Program-made: the position numbers and the translations under genes
Notes under the pieces: model-generated
Databases searched by the model: none
Seen by the model: only the letters and a program-made list of their open reading frames with translations
What the model was told of the DNA's origin: nothing
Shown here: positions 33,666 to 39,036 of the stretch, piece after piece
Numbering within the stretch: position 1 is the stretch's first letter
How the letters are laid out: the number at the start of each line of letters is the position of its first letter
Assembly: GCA_964435635.1 (NCBI GenBank)
Contig: CAYSZU010000005.1
Span: 1 to 39,036, forward strand
Source: DAOOOU01 sp964435635
Lineage (GTDB): Bacteria; Bacillota_I; Bacilli_A; RF39; UBA660
Length of the DNA stretch: 39,036 bases
Direction: 5' to 3'

Positions 33666-33689
33666 AAAACCCAGCTTTAATTGCTAGGT
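33666..33689 (-). terminator. tRNA-Thr terminator
   Basis: Minus strand stem CCTAGC / GCTGGG (33683-33688 with 33670-33675) with one G-T pair and a 7-base loop, followed by TTTTA. Its tail overlaps a TATAAT that may serve the NlpC gene. Confidence 0.7.
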
Positions 33690-33702
33690 GTTGTAATTAA
33701 TA

Positions 33703-33776
33703 TGGTGCCGTCTATGAGAATCGAACTTATGATTAAGCCTTACCATGGCTTCGTTATACCACTTAACTAAGACGGC
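33703..33776 (-). tRNA. tRNA-Thr (anticodon GGT)
   Basis: Acceptor GCCGTCT pairs with AGACGGC, anticodon loop ATGGTAA gives GGT, T-loop TTCGATT, encoded CCA. Promoter TTGTTA (33810-33815), 16 bases, TATTAT (33788-33793), extended TG. Confidence 0.93.
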
Positions 33777-33787
33777 GTTTTATTTGA

Positions 33788-33815
33788 ATAATAACATTCA
33801 AATCTATAATAACAA
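33788..33815 (-). promoter_or_regulatory. tRNA-Thr promoter
   Basis: TTGTTA, 16-base spacer, TATTAT with TG at the extended position, minus strand, partly overlapping an inverted repeat (33782-33803). Confidence 0.5.
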
Positions 33816-33819
33816 AAAA

Positions 33820-34731
33820 TTATCTTTTTGGCAGTAATAATTTTAACTTTCGGCCCAAAGTAACGTCAAACTGCTGATTATTGCGTAAAACATCAAGGTT
33901 TTCCCCGTCAAGATCAAAACCATCAGCTGGAATTTGATTATTAAAAGTTATTTTAGCATGATTAGTTTTTAGATGAACAATTTGCTGCTTATAGTTATTA
34001 ATATCAAAACGCTTTAAAATAATATCTCGGCCAATCATAAGCATTTCCTTACGACTAATATTTCTGATTAAAGATACTTCAATTAAGCCATCATTTAAAT
34101 CAATATCTCTTAGTAACTTCATACCCCCAAAACCAATTGAGTTAGTAATTATACCAGTTAGGCAATCCATCTGCCATTCTAAGCCATTAGCCTGACAAGT
34201 AATGTTATAAACTGGTGGAGTTGAGAAAAATTCTTTACCTCCAGTTATTAAATATGCTAAATGACCTATTTTAGCCTTTAATTTAGCTGATGTATTACAT
34301 GGAGCATTAGCTAGAAGGCCAAAGGCTCCAACATAAGCAAAAGCAACGTTATTTAAAGTAAAAATATCTATTTCTTGTTCTTCACCATTTAAGATTAATT
34401 CGGCTGATTTAGCCGCCGAACTACTTAATTTAAAGTTTCTTTTTAAATCGTTCGTAGTGCCAGCTGGAATATGACTCAATAAAGCTTTTTGTTCTTCGTT
34501 ATAAATGCCAGTAACAGCTTCACCAAAAGTACCATCACCGCCATAAGTAACAACTAAATCACTTTCTTCGTTAGCTTCTTTAACTAAAGATAAAACATGA
34601 CCAGCATACTCACTTCTTTTTTTATTAACATTATATTCTTGAGAAAAAACTCCCACTGTTTGGTTAAGAACTTTTTCGTTAAAACTAGCCGTTGCTGGAT
34701 TATAAATAATACTACAATTTTTTTTCATCAT
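33820..34731 (-). CDS. dagK: Diacylglycerol kinase-like lipid kinase (DagK/YegS/BmrU family)
   Basis: A 303-residue lipid kinase that phosphorylates diacylglycerol to return it to phospholipid synthesis. The N-terminal catalytic domain has NPATASFNEK and the family's nucleotide-binding GGDGTFGEAVTG (near 78-89), followed by HIPAGTTNDLKR; the C-terminal beta domain contains SIGFGGMK and PADGFDLDGE. Length is normal. Either of two consecutive ATGs can serve; the second (34728) is better spaced from AGGGG. Promoter: TTGAAT (34791-34796), 17 bases, extended TAGAAT (34768-34773). Whether it uses diacylglycerol, undecaprenol-type or sphingoid lipids cannot be read from sequence. Confidence 0.88.
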   Translation of the reverse strand: MMKKNCSIIYNPATASFNEKVLNQTVGVFSQEYNVNKKRSEYAGHVLSLVKEANEESDLVVTYGGDGTFGEAVTGIYNEEQKALLSHIPAGTTNDLKRNFKLSSSAAKSAELILNGEEQEIDIFTLNNVAFAYVGAFGLLANAPCNTSAKLKAKIGHLAYLITGGKEFFSTPPVYNITCQANGLEWQMDCLTGIITNSIGFGGMKLLRDIDLNDGLIEVSLIRNISRKEMLMIGRDIILKRFDINNYKQQIVHLKTNHAKITFNNQIPADGFDLDGENLDVLRNNQQFDVTLGRKLKLLLPKR

Positions 34732-34767
34732 TAAACCCCTGAATAGCTCTTAATGGCTACAGCCGAT

Positions 34768-34796
34768 ATTCTAACATATTAAGCGGAATTATTCAA
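34768..34796 (-). promoter_or_regulatory. dagK promoter
   Basis: Minus strand TTGAAT, 17-base spacer, TAGAAT with TG one base upstream. Confidence 0.7.
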
Positions 34797-34869
34797 TCAA
34801 TATAGGCTTTTATTAACCTTGCTAAAAAGCTTTCTTTGTTGATTAATAAAAAGAATTAAATTTCTAAAC

Positions 34870-35193
34870 TTAATCGCCAGTTGGTTTTTTTAAAACTATT
34901 TTCGGGGTAGAATCAACTTCTTGTTGAAGTTTATTTTCCACATATTTATCAACATCAATAGTCGTTGTTCTAACAATACTTGCCAAAGTACTCAAGATAC
35001 TATTATGGCGAAAATCTTCCGCCTCATCATAAGTTAGAAAGAAAAAACATTTTGATCTATCTTCTTCCGAATATTCACCGACTTCAAAGTCTTTTCCAAG
35101 AAGAGCATCAAAGTTCTCAAATAATTGGACAATAAACTTTTTACCTTCTAACTGAGAATATAAAACAGCATCTGCTAAATTTTCAAAATCCAT
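34870..35193 (-). CDS. Hypothetical protein downstream of tRNA-Glu
   Basis: A 107-residue acidic protein with no motif I recognise. It looks like a compact alpha/beta fold followed by a charged tail (KIVLKKPTGD) and has no signal or membrane segment. A strong AGGAGG site precedes the ATG, which argues that it is expressed. It lies 66 bases after the tRNA-Glu gene and may share its transcript. The FFFLTYDEAEDF stretch recalls small proteins that bind regulators, but this is not enough for a function. Confidence 0.7.
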   Translation of the reverse strand: MDFENLADAVLYSQLEGKKFIVQLFENFDALLGKDFEVGEYSEEDRSKCFFFLTYDEAEDFRHNSILSTLASIVRTTTIDVDKYVENKLQQEVDSTPKIVLKKPTGD

Positions 35194-35259
35194 CGCAAAA
35201 CCTCCTAAAATTATTATAGCATTAAAAAATCACTATTAATAGTGATCATTATTATAAAA

Positions 35260-35336
35260 TGGTGGCCCGTATGGGATTTGAACCCATGTATACCACCTTG
35301 AGAGGGTGGCGTGTTTGACCGCTTCACCAACGGGTC
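35260..35336 (-). tRNA. tRNA-Glu (anticodon CTC) with an A2-C71 acceptor mismatch
   Basis: Anticodon stem CCACC/GGTGG with loop CTCTCAA (CTC, reads GAG), D-arm and T-arm (ATGGG/CCCAT, loop TTCAAAT) typical of Firmicute tRNA-Glu, encoded CCA. The acceptor GACCCGT opposite ACGGGCC leaves A2 facing C71; relatives have G2-T71. It begins 10 bases after the gltX stop. Confidence 0.9.
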
Positions 35337-35346
35337 AGAAAGGAGT

Positions 35347-36993
35347 TTATTTAATATAATCTCCGAACATATTAATTCTTTTCTTTATACTGTCTTTTCC
35401 TAAGACTTTAAGAATCTCATATAAATCAGGTGTCATTGCTTCAGTAGTCACCGCAACTCTTATTAATTCACAAACGTCACCAACATGACCTTGATAATTA
35501 TCAGGATTTTGTTTGTACTCTTTTACTTCGCGAGCAAAATTATATTTAGCTGCTAGTTCTTTTATTTTATTAAACCATTCTTCTTTATCGTTGTTATTAT
35601 CATAATAATTATCAATATAATCAACTAATAATTCAACGTTATAAAAGGTTTTAATGGTAACTTTTTCATAGTCCTTTGTTGTAAGTAGTTCATCATACAT
35701 ATACCAGCTAAACTTTTTATAATCACTATATGAGCCGATATCTTTTCTTGGTCTTGGAACATACTTTTCAATACTTAGGGTTGCAATGGTTTTTTCTTTG
35801 TAAGACTTTAATAATTGATAAAATTCCGGATCATATTCTTTAGTATAAGTTAATAGTTTTTCATAGATATCTTCACTTTTTTGACGACTAAAATATATTT
35901 TAGCAATACTCATTAGTTTTTCAATATCAAACAGTGATCCGCCAACTGGCATTTTACTAAATTCAAAAGTAAAATCTTCAACAGTTTTATCGGGATTATT
36001 TGTATACCATTCCTCAAAATTAGAATTATTAACTGAAGCTAAGTATAACTTAATAACTTCATTAGGAACTCCTAATTTAGAATAATAACTAATAGCTGCT
36101 TCAGGATCTTTTCTTTTACTTAATTTACGAACCGAATTACCATCTCTAATAGTAATGGGAGCTATATGACCGTACTCTGGCAATTTAAAGCCTAGTAACT
36201 GAAACATTTGGCAATGAATTGGATAACTGGAAACCCAACCGTCATCTCTTAAAACATGGGTGGTGTGCATTAAATGATCATCAACTGCATGGGCAAAATG
36301 ATAAGTTGGTAAACCATCTTCACTTTTAATAATAACATGATCTAAATCGTTTTCTGGCATTTCGATTTTGCCTTTAATTAAATCATTTAATATCACTTTT
36401 TTATTAAAATCTCCTGGTGATTTCATTCTAATCCCATATTTTTCACCGTTATTAATTTTTTTAATTACTTCTTCCATAGTTAAATTACGACATTTAGCAT
36501 AGTGACCATAGTAACCAAGGCGGAATTTTTTTTCTTCTTGCATTTTTCTTTGCGCGCTTAAATCTTCCTCTGAACAAAAACAAGGATACGCTTGATCTGC
36601 AACAATTAGTTTGCTGGCATAAGCACGATATATGTCCCCTCGTTCACTTTGAACATAAGGGCCATATTGACCACCCTGAGTTGGGCCTTCATCCCATTTA
36701 ATTCCTAAATGATCAAAATCACTAATGATACCGGTAACACCATCTTCAACTTCTCTTTTTTGATCAGTATCTTCAATTCGTAAGTAAGCTACCCCATTAG
36801 TCTGACGAGCAAACGCTAAACAAGAGTAAGATGTATATAAACTACCCATATGAACAAATCCCGTAGGACTTGGTCCAAAGCGAGTTACAAAAGCTCCCTG
36901 GGGAAGATTCCTTTCTGGGTACAACTTTTCATAGTAGTCTACCGAATTTTTAACATCCGGTAACAACAATTTACTATATTCTTCTCTATTCAT
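35347..36993 (-). CDS. gltX: Glutamyl-tRNA synthetase (clostridial-type long form)
   Basis: Charges tRNA-Glu, and in many Firmicutes also tRNA-Gln, with glutamate. The class I signature appears as HMGS (48-51) in TRFGPSPTGFVHMGSLYTS, where HIGH/HVGG is usual, and the second signature as KLSKRKDPE (near 288). RIEDTDQKR follows the first. The 548-residue length matches the longer GluRS found in clostridia rather than the 480-residue Bacillus form. It sits between tRNA-Gln(CTG), ending 16 bases upstream, and tRNA-Glu(CTC), starting 10 bases downstream, so all are probably one transcript. A ribosome site AGGTGA fits inside the 16-base gap. Confidence 0.95.
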   Translation of the reverse strand: MNREEYSKLLLPDVKNSVDYYEKLYPERNLPQGAFVTRFGPSPTGFVHMGSLYTSYSCLAFARQTNGVAYLRIEDTDQKREVEDGVTGIISDFDHLGIKWDEGPTQGGQYGPYVQSERGDIYRAYASKLIVADQAYPCFCSEEDLSAQRKMQEEKKFRLGYYGHYAKCRNLTMEEVIKKINNGEKYGIRMKSPGDFNKKVILNDLIKGKIEMPENDLDHVIIKSEDGLPTYHFAHAVDDHLMHTTHVLRDDGWVSSYPIHCQMFQLLGFKLPEYGHIAPITIRDGNSVRKLSKRKDPEAAISYYSKLGVPNEVIKLYLASVNNSNFEEWYTNNPDKTVEDFTFEFSKMPVGGSLFDIEKLMSIAKIYFSRQKSEDIYEKLLTYTKEYDPEFYQLLKSYKEKTIATLSIEKYVPRPRKDIGSYSDYKKFSWYMYDELLTTKDYEKVTIKTFYNVELLVDYIDNYYDNNNDKEEWFNKIKELAAKYNFAREVKEYKQNPDNYQGHVGDVCELIRVAVTTEAMTPDLYEILKVLGKDSIKKRINMFGDYIK

Positions 36994-37009
36994 TTCTTCA
37001 CCTCATAAT

Positions 37010-37085
37010 TGGCTGCCCAGGTAGGATTCGAACCTACGGAATGGCGGAGTCAGAGTCCGCTGCCTTACCACTTGGCGACTGGGCA
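37010..37085 (-). tRNA. tRNA-Gln (anticodon CTG)
   Basis: Acceptor TGCCCAG with CTGGGCA, anticodon stem GCGGA/TCCGC with loop CTCTGAC (CTG, reads CAG), T-loop TTCGAAT, encoded CCA. An extended -10 TGTTAAAAT lies about 10 bases upstream. Confidence 0.94.
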
Positions 37086-37142
37086 ATGTCACCAATATTT
37101 TAACACATAATAAGATTTTTTAAACAATTAATATGCCACTAC

Positions 37143-38942
37143 TTATTTTTTAGCAGCTTTTATTATCTTAGATATTTTTTCAGTTACTTCTTTATCACCG
37201 TTTATTACAAGGTCGGTTTCATATAACTTTTTATAAACCGCACTTTTTTTCAATAATTCCTGATGCTTTCCTGAAGCAATAACCGAGCCTTTATCAATAA
37301 CGATAATCCGATCACTATTAATTACAGTTGATAATCGGTGCGCAATGATTAAAATTGTATATTTGTTTTTCATGTTAACAATTGCTTGTTGAATTTGTTT
37401 TTGCGTTTCGTTATCTAAAGCACTAGTGGCTTCATCAAATAAAATTATTTCAGTTTTTTTAATTAAGGCCCGTGCAATTGCTAATCTTTGCCTTTGGCCA
37501 CCCGATAAAGTTAACCCTCCTTCACCTACGACGGTGTCATACCGTTCAGGTAAAGTCATGATATAATCATGAATACAAGCTGTTTGGCAAGCTTCAATCA
37601 TTTCTTCTTCCGTTAAATCTTTTTTAACAACATTTAAATTCTCTTTGATTGAGAAATTAAAAATGTATGGGTTCTGCGTTATAATTGAAATATTTCCTCT
37701 AATCGAATCACAATCAAGTTCATTAATATTTATTCCGTCAATTAGAATTTCACCTTTATTAACATCATATAATTTTGTTAAAAGGCTAAAAATAGTCGTC
37801 TTCCCACTCCCACTTTTACCAACAAACCCAACGGTTTCATTTGCTTTAATTTTAAAACTTAAATCATTAAGAACAGGCATCTCTTCATCATAAGCAAATG
37901 ATACATTTTTAAATTCAAAATTACCTACTATTTTATCAAGTTTTGTTGGCCCGAATTTTTCTTTTTTGTATACTTGACCATCCGTAATTTCAAAAACCCT
38001 ACCCGCCGCTAAATTAAATTTTTTTGTTATTTCTAAAAGCCATGCGGTCGTGTAAAGCAAATTATATACCTTAGATTGGTACATATAAAGAATTACAAAG
38101 CTTGGAATAGTTAATAAACTTGCTGTAACTAACCATATTCCTAGAAATATAAATAATAAAGACATCAAATCTTCAATTGACCCCGTTACTAAATCATATT
38201 TTCTGGCAATCGATGTCATCTGGTATCTTTCCTCATTAGACTTTTGCAGTTTAAGAGCGATTTTTTCAGTAAAAATAGTATTAGCGTTTAATAACTTTAT
38301 ATCTTTAATACCCCTTATTAGTTCGGTTATAATCCCTGTATTCTTCTCTGATAATTCACGAAACTTTTTATCTCGGGCGAAAAACTTTTGTGTTCTAATT
38401 TTCTTGAGCACAAATAGAACAATTAAACCAACTAAAAAATATATAAAAACTTGCTGACTTATAATAAAAACAGCAATTAGAATACCAATATTAGATAGAA
38501 AGTCAGAAAAAAATTGATTAATCCAATTAAATATATCAGCAATTTCATTTGAGTCTTTATTCAAACGATCAATAAAAGTCCCTGATGAGTTTTTATCAAT
38601 TGCTCTTGATTCTAGTTGGATAGTTTCCCGAGCAATTGATAATTGAATATCAACCAGCGTCTCACGGAAAAATATTTGTGACATTCTGCTAGCGAAGTAC
38701 CTAAAAATATTTCGGCAAATCTCAATTATAAAAACTATTGTGGCAATAATAATTAATTGCCTGAATTGATATCCAGTTAGGCTCAATAAAACTTTTGCTG
38801 AAACAATTGGAATTACTGATGAAATAATACTTAATAAAACCGATAAGATTAAATATATATATAACGGTTTTTTATTCTTACGCGCATACTGCCATGTTTT
38901 TTTTAAATTATTTAGAGTTTCTTTGTATTTTACCTCATCCAA
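37143..38942 (-). CDS. ABC exporter, fused permease and ATPase (half-transporter)
   Basis: A 599-residue exporter half that forms a dimer in the membrane. Six membrane helices fill residues 25-320 (ABC type-1 exporter fold), followed by the ATPase domain: Walker A GKSGSGKTT (near 372), signature LSGGQRQRLAIARAL (near 475), Walker B ILFDEATSALD (near 500) and the H-loop IIAHRLS. It resembles BmrA/MsbA-type multidrug or lipid exporters; the substrate is unknown. It appears homodimeric, with no second half-transporter beside it. Extended -10 TGATATAAT (38974-38982) lies upstream. It follows a tRNA terminator and precedes tRNA-Gln. Confidence 0.92.
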   Translation of the reverse strand: MDEVKYKETLNNLKKTWQYARKNKKPLYIYLILSVLLSIISSVIPIVSAKVLLSLTGYQFRQLIIIATIVFIIEICRNIFRYFASRMSQIFFRETLVDIQLSIARETIQLESRAIDKNSSGTFIDRLNKDSNEIADIFNWINQFFSDFLSNIGILIAVFIISQQVFIYFLVGLIVLFVLKKIRTQKFFARDKKFRELSEKNTGIITELIRGIKDIKLLNANTIFTEKIALKLQKSNEERYQMTSIARKYDLVTGSIEDLMSLLFIFLGIWLVTASLLTIPSFVILYMYQSKVYNLLYTTAWLLEITKKFNLAAGRVFEITDGQVYKKEKFGPTKLDKIVGNFEFKNVSFAYDEEMPVLNDLSFKIKANETVGFVGKSGSGKTTIFSLLTKLYDVNKGEILIDGININELDCDSIRGNISIITQNPYIFNFSIKENLNVVKKDLTEEEMIEACQTACIHDYIMTLPERYDTVVGEGGLTLSGGQRQRLAIARALIKKTEIILFDEATSALDNETQKQIQQAIVNMKNKYTILIIAHRLSTVINSDRIIVIDKGSVIASGKHQELLKKSAVYKKLYETDLVINGDKEVTEKISKIIKAAKK

Positions 38943-38986
38943 GTTAAATCACCCTTACTATTTATTTATTCCAATTATATCATAAT

Positions 38987-39016
38987 CAAAAATAAAAACG
39001 AACTAGTTTTAGCTCG
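38987..39016 (-). terminator. Terminator of a tRNA transcript
   Basis: Minus strand stem CGAGCTA / TAGTTCG (39010-39016 with 38999-39005) with one G-T pair and a 4-base loop, followed by TTTTTATTTTT. Confidence 0.75.
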
Positions 39017-39029
39017 CATTATACTATTA

Positions 39030-39036
39030 TGGTGGC
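39030..39036 (-). tRNA. Probable 3' end of a tRNA cut by the window edge
   Basis: The minus strand ends in GCCACCA at the edge, the form of an acceptor end plus encoded CCA, 13 bases before a terminator. The identity cannot be told from seven bases. Confidence 0.4.

Noticed and set aside
1..39036. CRISPR array, insertion sequence, integrase or phage genes
   Set aside because: No regularly spaced repeats, transposase, integrase or phage structural motifs were seen.

Overview
The window is AT-rich, and almost every gene lies on the minus strand. Gene content points to an uncultured low-GC Firmicute of the Bacilli/Tenericutes side (relatives of RF39, Izemoplasmatales or Acholeplasmatales). It has EzrA, a membrane-anchored FtsK, a PrsA lipoprotein, AckA, a ThiI without a rhodanese domain beside a cysteine desulfurase, a Firmicute-type EssC and long extended -10 promoters. 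TAA, TAG and TGA all serve as ordinary stops, so the standard bacterial code applies. The lineage is inferred from gene content only.

Left part (1-14.5 kb) is core genome: an RsmC-like methyltransferase followed by a consensus promoter that fires out of the window (rpoB is a guess), FtsK, PrsA (plus strand), RecX, an AckA-NrnA operon, a cysteine desulfurase-ThiI operon, EzrA, a COG1092 methyltransferase broken by an in-frame TAG, an HdeD-like membrane protein, pyrimidine-nucleoside phosphorylase, and a divergent BspA-type leucine-rich-repeat gene that also carries an in-frame TAG at codon 5.

Middle part (about 15.7-27.1 kb) looks like an accessory island. Its left edge is a GNAT gene cut off against the LRR gene, and its right edge is near a tRNA-Arg(CCT). 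Its core is a tight eight-gene operon (26121 down to 19012): a HAD/Cof-like protein lacking one catalytic Asp, DAHP synthase, a thymidylate-kinase-like P-loop kinase, a GreA/GreB-like factor, a U32 iron-sulfur protein, a methyltransferase, a radical SAM enzyme with viperin-like motifs, and a second methyltransferase. A LysR gene lies directly upstream, and a perfect T-N11-A palindrome sits about 64 bases before the predicted operon start. Downstream are a 5'-truncated cytidine deaminase and a 5'-truncated NspC-type decarboxylase that meet at a deletion joint, a YbaK-like tRNA deacylase, and an M20 deacylase-GNAT pair preceded by what looks like a leader-peptide attenuator. Together this resembles a partly decayed pathway for a modified nucleotide or nucleoside, with candidate self-protection genes. 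It is the best candidate here for an undescribed system.

Right part (27.3-39 kb): tRNA-Arg, a YukD/EsaB-like protein and a full-length EssC secretion ATPase without the other T7SS genes in view, an HD-domain protein, an NlpC/P60 protein without a normal start codon, tRNA-Thr(GGT), a diacylglycerol kinase-like lipid kinase, a small unknown protein, a compact tRNA-Gln(CTG)-gltX-tRNA-Glu(CTC) cluster, an ABC exporter, and the 3' tip of another probable tRNA at the window edge. Stop codons are repeatedly built into terminator hairpins, which shows how compact the genome is.
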